Shown here: in pieces, positions 1 to 11,252 of the stretch
Layout: the number at the start of each line of letters is the position of its first letter
How positions within the stretch are numbered: position 1 is the first letter of the stretch
DNA from: Hormiphora californensis
Taxonomy: Eukaryota > Ctenophora > Tentaculata > Cydippida > Pleurobrachiidae
Direction: 5' to 3'
DNA length: 64,000 nt
NCBI GenBank assembly: GCA_020137815.1
Contig: CM035353.1
Span: 2,133,459-2,197,458, forward strand
Made by a program: the position numbers and the translations under genes
The notes under the pieces: generated by a model
The model's input: only the letters and a program-made list of their open reading frames with translations
Told to the model about the DNA's origin: nothing
Databases searched by the model: none

Positions 1-832
1 CATGAAAACCCTCCAATAACACAATTCAAACGATTATCTTTCGAATGCAACAAACGAGAAGTGTCTATCTTTTGTAGTTTTTCCAGAAAATTGTCTGCAA
101 ATTGTGTAAAAAAGCGTCTATATGTATGTATGTATGTATGTATATATATAGACACGGACATTTATTGCTTTTCTCACCATGTCATAACTCTAAAACTAAA
201 AGAGATAGAGACTTGCCCTTTTAAACTCCAGTAGATCTAGTCTACGTGACACTGTATACCAAATTTCAGACCGATCGGTGCAGTGGGGGCCTCGCTATGG
301 GCGTCGCAAAATGCCATTTTTGGCTAAAAACTGAAAAAACTTATTACTGCTTTCTGGCATGCGCGGTTGGGGGGAGGTGGTGGTCACCTTTGCGCTTGCC
401 AGCGCAGTGATACTGCCATGAGACGAGTCATGTGTTTTCCGAAATAACGCCCCAAAACACATTTTTCGAAATGAATTATATGCCCATATATGGGCATAAA
501 TCGTGCCAACTTAATTGGGCCATGGTAGATCTAGGGCTAAAACTTTTTGATAAAATAGTTTAGAATGATCGTAAGTGAAAATTTGATTGAGAAGTTAGGA
601 AAAATTGCACAGGCTCGGTACACGGGACACTGACTTCAGAGAGAGAATCACATTTTCTAGACCGGAAAAGAAAATGCTGCTCTCGGAGAGCTATTCTCTA
701 CTACCTACAAAAATAATGTCAAATGCTGTATCGGTCCACTTTTTTCTGTCCCACAAACTATAGAAAGTCAAACTTGACTTTCTATAGTTTAAAGGACTGA
801 AAAAAACTTAAAATGAGAGAGATTTATATATA
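1..832. other. Non-coding left flank, probably ATAD3 intron
   Basis: I see no supportable coding exon here. The stretch holds a short TATG microsatellite near 118-150, an AT-rich segment, a 40-bp hairpin near 749-790, and near 680-750 a fragment of the foldback family whose fuller copy lies at 17769-18241 (shared text about a tract of 'ctctactacctacaa' and 'cggtccac'). ATAD3 residues upstream of the first visible exon must be encoded here or, more likely, before the window; I could not find them. Confidence 0.5.
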
Positions 833-1675
833 CAGTCGGACCCCGATTTAACGGCCCCCGATTTAGCGGCACCCCGATTTAACGGCAGGATAAATTTCCC
901 CCAAAATTTTTTGAAATTTTTTTTGAAATATTTTTTTTGAAATTTTTTTTGAAAAACCACGTCCGAATCGTGTTTCGAATCGGTGCATCTTATTGCATGT
1001 CTTGCCGGTAATTAGACGGTTCAAAACGAACAGATATGTGATCCCCATGAGGCCCATCGAATCGCAATTTTGACGCTTGTTAAACTGGCCTCATGGGGAT
1101 CACGTATCGGTTCGTTTCGAACCGTCTAATTAGCGACAGGACGTGCGATAAAATGCACTGATTCGAAACACGATTCGGACGTGGTTGATATACCTTTGAA
1201 AAATTTTCATAACTTTTTTTGCAAAATTTTACAGAATGATTGTCAATGCTTTGATCGGTGCTCCCCATGAATTTTCAGAGAAAAATATATTTTGAAATTC
1301 AAATTCTTCCTCACCCCGCTTAAAGTGCCCCGATTCGGCATGGTATCACGTATCGGTTCGTCTAATTAGCAGCAAGACATGCGATAAGATGCACTGATTC
1401 GATAAACGATTCGGACGTGGTTGATATAGTACCTTAGAAAATTTTTATAACTTATTTTGAAATTATTTTGAAATTACTTTCTTTTTCTAATCAGAAATGA
1501 TCATGTAATCAATACATGGACATTGCATTTAACACTTAGAGGTGTTTTAGTATAGCATTTTGGACAAAAATAGGGTTTTATGGGCCAAATATGCTCTACC
1601 CCGATTTAACGGACACCCCGATTTAACGGACAAAACCCTTTCCCCCGAGGGTGCCGTTAAATCGGGGTCCGACTG
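833..1675. mobile_element. Pogo/Tigger-like non-autonomous element with TA target duplication
   Basis: The left end reads cagtcggaccccgatttaac and the right end is its inverse, and both are bounded by TA. CAG-type termini with a TA duplication are typical of Tc1/mariner-pogo (Tigger) MITEs. A second imperfect inverted repeat is nested inside (about 955-1190), so this copy looks composite. No transposase reading frame is present. Shorter relatives occur at 43864-44044, 49184-49358 and 52425-52510, with degraded ones near 28654, 39478 and 62813. The element sits directly upstream of the first visible ATAD3 exon, in what is probably an intron. Confidence 0.7.
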
Positions 1676-1740
1676 TATTAGAAAGATTAAATATCTAACA
1701 TCCCTGATGTAATACCTTTCACCCACGACTGCTTTCCCAG

Positions 1741-2594
1741 AATCACCGAGGAAGAGAAAAGAAAGACGATGAGAGAGCAGCAGAAGTTCGTTCAGCAGAA
1801 CGAGCAATACAAAGACAGGCTGACAAGAAAGCGTCATGACGACCAGCTAGGTAATAGCTTTATCAGGTCATGATCACCAACTGTACCTAAGTACCACGCC
1901 GACCCCAGCAATCTCGCAATTAATCCCCGCCGTATATGAAACTACCCATGTCCCATAGAACAGGGAAAGAGTTTGTTTACGTGTTTTTTAATCAACCTCT
2001 CAAAAATTGCCCCTTAGAACAAGACAGGGCTAACAATGAGGCCATTCTGAAGCGTCAAGAGGACTCAACACGGCAACAGGAACAAATGCGAAGAGATACA
2101 GCGGAGTATCAAGAAAAGATACGGCACGAAAATGAGATGAAGAGATTGGAAGCTAAGGCAGCCGCCAGGTAGATATAATCGTAGCTCACACTGTATTTTA
2201 TAAAGAGCGCTCTGTGATCAAGTGCTTTGTTCTCGGGGGCAGCTGAGTGACACAAGAAAGGGGGGAGGGGGTGATACCTATTACAGTAAAGTAGAAAGTA
2301 TAACAGAGAGACCTGACAGTCGTCACCTGATTACTTTATACAGGTGTTTATTGGAAGGGCAGCACATCTCTCTCTCTCTCTCTCATTCGATAGCGGGAGA
2401 AGGAGAGAGAGGATCGAGAGAGAAGAGAAGAGTAGAGAAAGAAGGGAGCGATAGGAGGAGGAGAGAGAGAGAGAGAGAAAGGAGAGAGAGAGCGAGAGAG
2501 AAGAGCGCGAAAGGAGAGCTAAGGAGAGCGAGAGAGCGCTTAGCGCGCGAGAGCTAATAGCGCGCGCGATAGGCTTCTCTCTCTCTCCTCTCGC

Positions 2595-2658
<64 letters not shown>

Positions 2659-5600
2659 TCACACACACACACAATCGCATCTTTGCGAACGGGTGGTAAG
2701 AAGATAGAAAATGACGGTCATTGGCTGTCATACTACAGTACATGGACTAACGACCTGTCTCTTCCTACCTCTTCCTACCACCCGCTCTAAAAATGACAAA
2801 ATGAGGATATAAAACAGCTGCACAATATTCAAGTGCAGCTCCCCTAAACAGCTGTGCAGTGTATAAACCCACATCTTTTTCTATCTCACTGACAATGGTT
2901 TCACCCTCACCCAGGGGTCGGATAGAACGTGACAACCATGATCTGAACAAGGAGAAGATAAAACTGGAGAGCCAGGAGTTTAGAACGACGATCCTAGAGG
3001 CACTCAGCTCTGCTGGGAACATGATCGGGGCAGGTGAGTGATGCTTGTGATGTGTGTTCTAACCCTCCGGGGATCGAGCAAGTATAAAGCATGATCGGGG
3101 CAGGTGAGTGAGGGTCGAGCAAGGAAAGATCTCTATAAAGCATGATCGGGGCAGGTGAGTGACATGCTTGTGATGTGTTCTAACCCTCCAGTGTAGTGAG
3201 GGTCGAGCAAGGCAAGACCTGTATAAAGCATGATCGGGGTAGGTGAGTGATGTTTGTGATGTGTTCTAACCCTCCGGGGATCGAGCAAGGCAACATGATC
3301 GGGGCAGGTGAGTGATGCTTGTGATGTGTTCTAACCCTCCAGTGTAGTGAGGGTCGAGCAAGGCAAGACCTGTATAAAGCATGATCGAGGCAGGAGAGTA
3401 CTAGTTACTAGATCTGTATTCCATACGATAGGTTTATTTTGCACCGGCCATAAAATATTTAAAATAGGATCCTTGGTGTGCATATAATATCCTATATTCC
3501 ATCCTGCCTTAGAAAGAAGGGGGACAAGTATGACTAAAATATAACGGCACTTAATTTTCAACTCTAACAACAACCCAATATCCACACCAGGTATCAACTC
3601 GGTAATTGATAACCAAGACCGGATTATCAAGGTCGGTATGACTGTCTTCTGTGTAGCTGCAGGGTTGTACGGTGCGAAGTATGGTGCTATGACCGGGGCC
3701 CGGTATGTCGATAGGAGGATTGGAAAACCCACCCTTGTTCGTGATACATCTCGAGTCAACTACAAGGTTAGTTGATCTGATAATGGGGGATGGCAGATCT
3801 GGGAGTTTCCGAGTTGGGGTCCCGGGTCGGCTGTGTGCCGGATAAGTGGCACACATCCTACTGGAAAGTTCCCTAGTGACTTAGAAGGAACGCGCGCTAG
3901 CTCGATCTCAATGTGTCAGCATTTGAACCGCCGCGGCCCGGGGGCGCGTGGTTGAATTCCCACTGACAAGGGCTCATCACGGAATTACGAGTTGAAACTT
4001 GAATGTTGAGCCTTGAGTGAGATCCCGTTCAACTAATTGTAGTAGGAATAGACTAGGCGGCAATTTCTCATTTGCCGCATACGGCGTCTAGACGGCGTCG
4101 CAACGCCGTCTAGACGGTGTCTAGACGGTATACCGTCTGGACGGGTTTCGGTGAAATCAGCTAAAAACGGTACCGAAATTGCTTGAGACGGGTTATAGAC
4201 GGTATCAGACGGTCTCTAGACGGGTTATAGACGGTATCAGACGGTGTTGCGACGGTATCAGACGGTCTCTAGACGGTACCGTCCCGGTGTCTAGACGGTG
4301 TCTGGACGGTGTCTAGAAGGTATCCGTCCGAAGTTGAGACGGCACGTCTGAAAATTGTACCAGACGTTGAGACGGACTTTTAGAACTCCGTCTGTATTTC
4401 AGACGGAGTTTTAAAAGTGCGTCTCAACGCAGTCAAAAGGAAAATCGATGAAAGTACCGTCTAGACAACGTCTCAACTGAAACCGGTCAACATACCGTCT
4501 AAACAACGTCTAGACAACGTCTAAACAGAATCTCGCAATTCAGTTTCAAATACCGTCTAGACAACTTCTCCAGCAATTTCGATACGAATACCGTCTAAAC
4601 AACGTCTAGACAACGTCTTAAGCGAATCCGATACAGATACCGTCTAAACAACGTCTCATAACCGACACTATCTATCACTGATAGTATCAGCCATAGACAG
4701 TATCTCACAGTTGTATTACAACGCGATAGCTGGATGTAAGAGTGAATGTGGAGATACCAAAACAGTATCTGTATCGGATTCGCTTAAGACGTTGTCTAGA
4801 CGTTGTTTAGACGGTATTCGTATCGAAATTGCTGGAGAAGTTGTCTAGACGGTATTTGAAACTGAATTGCGAGATTCTGTTTAGACGTTGTCTAGACGTT
4901 GTTTAGACGGTATGTTGACCGGTTTCAGTTGAGACGTTGTCTAGACGGTACTTTCATCGATTTTCCTTTTGACTGCGTTGAGACGTACTTTTAAAACTCC
5001 GTCTGAAATACAGACGGAGTTCTAAAAGTCCGTCTCAACGTCTGGTACAATTTTCAGACGTGCCGTCTCAACTTCGGACGGATACCGTCTAGACACCGTC
5101 CAGACACCGTCTAGACACCGGGACGGTACCGTCTAGAGACCGTCTAGAGACCGTCTGATACCGTCGCAACACCGTCTGATACCGTCTATAACCCGTCTAG
5201 AGACCGTCTGATACCGTCTATAACCCGTCTCAAGCAATTTCGGTACCGTTTTTAGCTGATTTCACCGAAACCCGTCCAGACGGTATACCGTCTAGACGCC
5301 GTATGCGGCAAATGAGAAATTGCCAGACTAGGCCACTCTGACCGAGTGTTCAAACAATATTTGTTGATCTCCAGAATGTCACTAAATTAAGTTTAGGTTG
5401 TTCGAAGCTGTACATAGATGATATATCCTCACGCGAGTGTAAAGTAAGGATACACCTAGCGTAGAGCTTGTTTTTATTAACTCCCAAATCCCCTCTAATT
5501 AATAATTCTCACATTCTTACAGGACTTCTGGAAGTACCCAATAACTACCCTCGCCCAGCTGTTCACAACACGGCCAAATGCTCTGGAGGGAGTTATAACT

Positions 5601-8386
5601 CACCCCTCTCTGGAGGATCGACTGAAAGTTGTAAGTTATAGAATTAGATGACTGCTCTGGAGGGAGTTATAACTCACCACTCTCTGGAGGATCGACTGAA
5701 AGTTGTAAGTTATAGAATTAGATGACTGCTCTGGAGGGAGTTATAACTCACCACTCTCTGGAGGATCGACTGAAAGTTGTAAGTTATAGAATTAGATGAC
5801 TGCTCTGGAGGGAGTTATAACTCACCACTCTCTGGAGGATCGACTGAAAGTTGTAAGTTATAGAATCACAACTGTAATGTAGTACTGGAAAGACGTGGAT
5901 CATAGTGTTCTCTCTTGTTACCTTTGTAATGAAGTCTTGTTAATACCCAATTCAGTGGATATGGGATGAGGGTTTTATAGAAAGAGGGCTTCTATTATAT
6001 TCGAAATGAGTCACAGTCATTTTATCGTCCGATCTTGGTGATCATTTTATGAAATGTGAGATACACAAGGTGTGTGTGATGTTTGGAGCTGGTAGGTATA
6101 GGATTTAGAACACAGTATCATACTAGGTGCCGGATGATTGTGCTAGGTTTATTGCAGTTTGTACAACAGAAACTGGTTGTGTTATTGTACATTTTCAGAT
6201 TGATAGTCAGAATCTCTAAGCACAGTATAGGTTAATAGAAACTACGCGGCTAAAGGAAGTTATTCGGCCAAATACCTAATGAGACCCATAATGTACATTT
6301 GAAAGCATCGGCAATAATTGAGAATACAATGTCATTTCCTTCTAGACTATAATTTTGGAGCAGCTTCTATAGCTTTGGTCGATTTTCTTCGCTTATGCAA
6401 CCTGTAAAAACAAAACGCAATGCCAATCTCCATCAGTTGAAAGATTGTGAAGAAAGAGAAGCCGATGAACAAGTCCACGGTACCACCAAACTCAGCAATA
6501 AAGTTTTGAATTTCGTATGCCTTCACTTGTTCGTTGGTCGTCGTTTTGAGATCATCATAGTATATATGAATCCTTGCAAAGTTTTCTCTTGCATAGCTGT
6601 AGGAGGTGTTTGCCTCAATGTACCAGTCGTCTTTGATATATTCGTTGTAGTACTGTTCAGAGGGTGGAAAACTGGAAGAACCGACCTCAGCATCCCACTC
6701 CAAATACTCACACGGCTCAGGGCAATCCTGGAGGGAGATGTTCCCTTTTGATATTTGCTCCTCTATGTATGCCTCACAGATGAGCAACTCGGCGTAGGAG
6801 CAGGTGTAGTTATTATTCTCCGACTTGTCAGACCAGAAAGGAGCGAACTCAGTGGGTCCTTCAGTACCCGTTGTGTATGTATCATACCAGGGTGTTGTGT
6901 AAAAGTCATCTTCTAATTCCCTCTTCTTCCTATCATCTCCATCTTCGCTCCTTTCCTCACCTTTTCCTGCCCACTTCTTTCCATCATGCTGTTTTGGTAC
7001 TCTAACGGTGTTCCGGAACTTTGTTTGTCTGCGTTTTCTGTCAGGACTGTCGTCCTTGGGATTATCGTCCCCCGCTTTAATCCGTTCTATGACCTCATCG
7101 AGGATCCCCTGTTTGTCTTGGTCGTTCATCCGACTAACAAAGTACCACGGCATACAGCTGCACTTGGTGGCGTACAGCTCAATTCTTTGTCGCTGGAGAC
7201 ACTCCCGTACCGTCTCATAGTGCGGATTGGAGTCATTTCCGTACTTAGAGTATGCACTGGGCACGTTCCGGCACGTTCCCCATCGTGAGCCCAACCGTTT
7301 TGCCTTTTTAGCGGAGATCTTGAAGAAAGTTTCTGTTCCGGGTTGAACAAGAAATCCACCCTGGTCTATCATCACTGTTTCGTCATGGCTTCGCAGGAAC
7401 ACCTTGAACCCCTGTGTCCGTGTTGAAAAAAGATAATCGGCTAGGTTTGCACTGGCATCGATGGTAAAACCTGCCGAATCACTGTAATAGGTCTGATAAA
7501 ACTTTTTATCGTCATTGATTTCCAAACACCTCCCCAGCTGAGTCATTCCCTGTAGTTTGTTCCACTCGTTGGAACCAATAAGATTTCCATTGCCAGCGAA
7601 TTTGTAATCGTACTCCCCCACAAATGTGCCGTACAGATCATTTGCATACTTGTAGTCGATAGAGCCGACAAAGTCCTCAAATGCACTTACAAACTTATAA
7701 TCATCCAGTTTCTTGAGATTGCTTGGATCCCGCCCCTGAGCAACCCGTTTCTCGATCTGCGTTACTATATACTTGAACTCTCCTGTATCCCCATAGTTAA
7801 CCAGATCCGGTTCCAAGGCGGTGTAGTTGATAAAGTTTGTACTGCAAATGGTGATGGCGGGAAGAACTAGCTTAGAAGTCCAGGTAGTTGACGCCGTGTT
7901 AAATGATTCGTATGCAAAGTAGTCGCTCAACAGTGCATACACCATATAGACGGTCAAGGCTCCCAGTAGTGCGACTAAAACCCACCACAGGATCTTACAC
8001 CATCGTGGTCTGGCGTTCTCCCTAAGCACCTGCACATAGTCGCTGGCCAGGTCCTGGAATCCGAATAGAAATGGATCGTCCCCAGGGGCCGTAACGGGAC
8101 GGGTGGCAGCCTGCAGGTCCTTAGTATTGCTTGTAGTGCCATCATTTCCATCTTTTTTTGTCCAAGGAAACACTTTGAGAATCACCATCTAGAAAATTTA
8201 GTGTTACATGCTTAGTGTTACCTAAACGGGCAGGGGATACAACATTCAACAAGAGCAGTCACTAATTGATATTGTTTGTGCAGTAAGCAAAGATGACACG
8301 GTAACGAAATGTGGGAAGAAGTGCGGTTGAAAACATCCCTCTCTCTATATCTCTTTCTCTCTCTCTCTCTCTATCTTCCCCCTCTC

Positions 8387-8452
<66 letters not shown>

Positions 8453-11252
8453 CGTTGCGATCTTAATTGAGGGATTATTTTGCTTGCCTCAATTCAAGAA
8501 ATCAGAACTGTGTCAAGAGTCGTGTCAAGAGTCGTGTCTGGAAAGTAAACTTTGTTGTCTGCGTCCGAATCAGCTCACATGTGTTTCTGAACAATCACAG
8601 TTGTTACTGAACAATGAACATAACAATCCTCCCATTACTCGAATTATAACAAAAGATGGGTATGACATAAGGGAGGGGGCCGTTTAGAGACTGACAATAC
8701 TATACCCTTCACTTTCCTTGCCAAGTTAGACAATAAAAAGAGTTTGAACAAAGCAAGCTCGACCCTGTTTTACCGCACCCCGCACGTCAAATATAAAACA
8801 ACCTACTCCCCCTACAGCTGGTAGCGTCTACCTACTTTACCAAGCAGAATAAAGGAACCTTCCGTAACTTGTTGATGTATGGACCACCCGGCACTGGCAA
8901 GACTCTCTTTGCTAAGGTATGAAAATATGAGTTGTCGACACAAGTAAACAACCAATCAGAACTCGTATTTAGGTCACGTGACTGGTTGCCAGCCAATCAT
9001 GGACCAGTATTTCCTAATTCGGTCGGTTCCTGGTATGAAAATATGAATTGTCGACACATCTTTGTCCGTTAGAGGCCGGCCCTCGCCAGATATTTTTCTA
9101 ATTTTCTTCCCTATCTCCATCACTCATGATATCTTTGAAATATACGATAATGATATAAAATTAGGATTGGGATAAGAAATATGTGTGTTACCCCTTCCCT
9201 GATCTCTCCCTCCCAATTATATCTTCAGAGGCTTGCCATGTCGTCTGGGATGGACTATGCCATAATAACTGGCGGGGATATTGCACCCATGGGGAAAGAG
9301 GGAGTGACAGCAATCCACAAAGTGTTCGACTGGGGAAACACCAGTAGGAAAGGGTAAGTTGCAGGAACCGACCGAAACAAGTAAACAACCAATCAGAACT
9401 CGTAATTTAGGTCACGTGACTGGTTATCAGCCAATCATGGACCAGTATTTCCTGATTCGGTCGGTCCCTGGTAAAAATCTGCCAAAAGGGTTTGGGTTGA
9501 TTTGATTTGGTATCATGTTGTGATTGAACAACCATTGAATATATTGTCTGACATTTATCGGTATCCCGTTTCCCGATGTAGTACACAGCCGGGTGTTAGT
9601 GGTTGCGCCTATGCTCTGCTCGTCTAGCGGTAGAATTGAAACACATAGTTTTATAGTTTTCCAGCTGTAAAGTCCCCCTTCTATTGAAACATATATCAAA
9701 GCTGTGTCTTTCTGAAGTCTTCTCTAAGTTCCCCCCGCTCTAACTTCTATAATATAATCGCTCAGCAGAAAACCTAAACCTTTTTAGTGACCAATCATCT
9801 CAGCTGAACCTAAGTGTGAACCAAAAAGTATGCTGTTCTATTTTTTGCAAGGCAGCGAGTAAGGATCTGAAGCAGCTAGAGTTTTTACAAGCCCCCTTTA
9901 TGATGTAAATGAACTGCACCAGAACTGTGCAGTTCCAAGCGGGGTTCAAAGCTGTAAAGAATGCTAAACGTCCCTGGAAACAATAGCTGCTTCTCAGAAC
10001 AAGGGTCAAGGTAGTTCATGGGTTTTAATGAGTAGTGCAGAATAGAAACTTGCAGACAGCTCTCAATCACAGTAACTAAAATACTAATAAGCGACACCCA
10101 TGTGTAACACTCATGTAACACTCACATGACACTCACATGACCCCACCTCCCGCTGCTCCGTACATTTATCCCAGGCCCATTTCTTTCAAAACTAAATTTA
10201 TCTGACAGGTTGATCCTATTCGTGGACGAGGCTGACGCGTTTTTGAGGAAACGAACTGAAACCCAGATGTCTGAAGATATGAGGAGCACCCTGAACGCCT
10301 TCCTCTATCGAACCGGTGAAAGCAGTAAAAAGTAGGTCATTCTGAATTATATCCACTTGCAGATCTCCCTACCTATCATAATTTATTTTCTAATTGTTTT
10401 TTCCATATTTGGAATATTACCTGCCCCCCCCCCCCCCCCCCCCCGGGGCACGATATTTACCACCCTGTTTCACCCACAGCGTCATGTTAATGATGGCAAG
10501 TAACAGACCTGATCATCTTGATTGGGCCATAACGGATCGGATGGATGAAATGGTACAATTTGGACTGCCAGGGTTAGAAGAAAGGGAGAAACTGTTTCAG
10601 CTTTATTACAAGAAGTACATATCGGATCTCATTGACAACGGGTAAATGCATAGTTATTGAAATAATCTTTATGGGCCTGTACAGTTGAAAACGCCCTAAT
10701 CTCTTACCTCTCCCCTCAAATCTTGCCCCTTCCCTCACCTCTACCCACTTCTCCCTCCCCCTTCCCCCTCCTTCCCTCACCTTTACCCACTTCTCCCTCC
10801 CCCTTCCCTCACCTCTACCCACTTCCCCCTCCCCCTTCCCCCTCCTTCCCTCACTTCTCCCTCCCCTCCTTCCCTCACCTCTACCCACTTCTACAGTTCA
10901 ATACAATGGGAGGAGTTCGATGTTGATGAGACACTTTTGGAAGCGGCTGAGAAAAGCGAGGGATTCTCTGGTCGGCAAATATCCAAATTGGGCATCGCTC
11001 TGCAAGTGAGTGGTATATTAGGGATTTCACAATTTGCAGTTGTACCGTGAATCGTGATCGTCTTCTCAAATTCAAACAACAAATGACCGAAAAATCACAA
11101 TAACAATTTCTGTCTTGCAGGCCTCTGTGTATGCCTCACCAGACAAGATCTTCCGGCGAGAGATGCTCTTTGAACGGCTAACGGAAAGCATAGCCTCTAA
11201 CGCACAGAAAAGTGTTTGGAAGCGAGAGGAGGGCATTGAAGGACTGATATGA
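1741..11252 (+). CDS. ATAD3: ATAD3-type mitochondrial AAA+ ATPase (5' partial)
   Basis: Eleven exons encode 470 residues: 1741-1850, 2018-2168, 2915-3033, 3591-3766, 5523-5630, 8818-8916, 9229-9353, 10209-10331, 10480-10641, 10897-11005 and 11121-11252 (TGA). Phases join without a break. In order they give the charged coiled coil ([21 protein letters not shown]), a membrane segment in the exon at 3591 ([19 protein letters not shown]), Walker A GPPGTGKT in the exon at 8818, the ATAD3 signature [15 protein letters not shown], Walker [12 protein letters not shown] and the sensor-containing [23 protein letters not shown]3 is an inner-membrane protein tied to nucleoid, cristae and cholesterol organisation. 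The proline-rich N-terminus and first coiled-coil exons are missing, presumably upstream of the window. An antisense DEG/ENaC gene and a Mutator-like foldback lie in its introns. Two of its splice donors sit in tandem arrays. Confidence 0.95.
2360..2675. repeat. CT/GA microsatellite cluster in ATAD3 intron
   Basis: A CT run (2367-2383), an impure GA stretch (2395-2540) and a second CT run (2575-2655) followed by CA repeats form a purine/pyrimidine mirror that can fold back on itself. The long Arg/Glu and Ser/Leu reading frames across it are a trivial consequence of the dinucleotide repeat. Confidence 0.85.
3017..3395 (+). repeat. Tandem array containing an exon end and its splice donor
   Basis: Six imperfect copies of a unit of variable length (about 50-90 bp) each begin with catgatcggggcaggtgagt, which is the last 15 or so bases of the ATAD3 exon 2915-3033 plus its 5' splice site. 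Copies start near 3019, 3090, 3140, 3228, 3294 and 3379. The fourth has C to T before the donor and the sixth has lost the GT donor (gagagt). Only the first copy is attached to the upstream coding exon. Confidence 0.85.
4059..5324. mobile_element. 1.27-kb foldback element with 9-bp target duplication (Mutator-like)
   Basis: The two halves are near-perfect inverted copies about 600 bp long. The left end is ggcaatttctcatttgccgc and the right end is its inverse. The element is bounded by a perfect 9-bp direct repeat, agactaggc, at 4050-4058 and 5325-5333. The arms are built of short subrepeats around GTCTAGACG(G). Long terminal inverted repeats with internal subrepeats and a 9-bp duplication match Mutator-like foldback elements. 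No transposase is encoded, so it would be non-autonomous. It lies in the ATAD3 intron between the exons at 3591 and 5523. Confidence 0.8.
5579..5870 (+). repeat. 74-bp tandem repeat spanning an ATAD3 exon-intron junction (4 copies)
   Basis: Units at 5579-5652, 5653-5726, 5727-5800 and 5801-about 5870 are almost identical. Each carries the last 52 bases of the coding exon 5523-5630, the donor gtaagttata and the first intron bases. Because 74 is not a multiple of three and the retained intron bases bring an in-frame TGA, only use of the first donor preserves the ATAD3 reading frame. Confidence 0.92.
6347..8188 (-). CDS. DEG/ENaC family sodium channel subunit
   Basis: Single-exon 613-residue protein, nested antisense in an ATAD3 intron. 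TM1 is about residues 65-88 ([20 protein letters not shown]), followed by the family motif LPAITIC (109-115). The extracellular domain is Cys-rich ([14 protein letters not shown] at 343-350, [10 protein letters not shown] at 489-498). The pre-TM2 block [12 protein letters not shown] (559-569) leads to the GFS selectivity filter at 576-578 within TM2 (about 569-595). These features are diagnostic for trimeric, amiloride-type cation channels of the plasma membrane. The N-terminal His-Gly gating motif normally seen before TM1 is not present (the region reads [11 protein letters not shown]). A charged insert, residues 375-430, holds two furin-type sites (RKRR 384-387, RKKR 420-423). Which ligand gates it cannot be told from sequence. 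Confidence 0.93.
   Translation of the reverse strand: MVILKVFPWTKKDGNDGTTSNTKDLQAATRPVTAPGDDPFLFGFQDLASDYVQVLRENARPRWCKILWWVLVALLGALTVYMVYALLSDYFAYESFNTASTTWTSKLVLPAITICSTNFINYTALEPDLVNYGDTGEFKYIVTQIEKRVAQGRDPSNLKKLDDYKFVSAFEDFVGSIDYKYANDLYGTFVGEYDYKFAGNGNLIGSNEWNKLQGMTQLGRCLEINDDKKFYQTYYSDSAGFTIDASANLADYLFSTRTQGFKVFLRSHDETVMIDQGGFLVQPGTETFFKISAKKAKRLGSRWGTCRNVPSAYSKYGNDSNPHYETVRECLQRQRIELYATKCSCMPWYFVSRMNDQDKQGILDEVIERIKAGDDNPKDDSPDRKRRQTKFRNTVRVPKQHDGKKWAGKGEERSEDGDDRKKRELEDDFYTTPWYDTYTTGTEGPTEFAPFWSDKSENNNYTCSYAELLICEAYIEEQISKGNISLQDCPEPCEYLEWDAEVGSSSFPPSEQYYNEYIKDDWYIEANTSYSYARENFARIHIYYDDLKTTTNEQVKAYEIQNFIAEFGGTVDLFIGFSFFTIFQLMEIGIAFCFYRLHKRRKSTKAIEAAPKL
8339..8449. repeat. CT microsatellite upstream of the DEG/ENaC gene
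   Basis: A long CT run with minor interruptions starts about 150 bp upstream of the channel start codon, on the 5' side of that minus-strand gene (GA on its coding strand). GA tracts also sit upstream of the LDLa-GPCR genes at 17291-17330 and 22429-22545, so a promoter-proximal role is conceivable but unproven. Confidence 0.8.
9362..9472. mobile_element. Small foldback MITE (family with ends caggaaccgaccga)
   Basis: About 110 bp, with terminal inverted repeats caggaaccgaccga / tcggtcggtccctg and an internal gtcacgtgac palindrome. A second full copy lies at 49627-49736 and a partial copy at 8936-9032. This copy begins only a few bases after the donor of ATAD3 exon 9229-9353, so it is inside the intron but very close to the splice site. 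Confidence 0.75.

Noticed and set aside
2222-2743. Arg/Glu- and Ser/Leu-rich ORFs
   Set aside because: Translations of GA/CT microsatellites in an ATAD3 intron; the same applies to ORFs at 17177-17413, 22347-22705 and 50855-51249.
3800-4010. Possible tRNA or SINE near ggttgaattccc
   Set aside because: Only a B-box-like fragment is visible; no paired stems or A-box at proper spacing.
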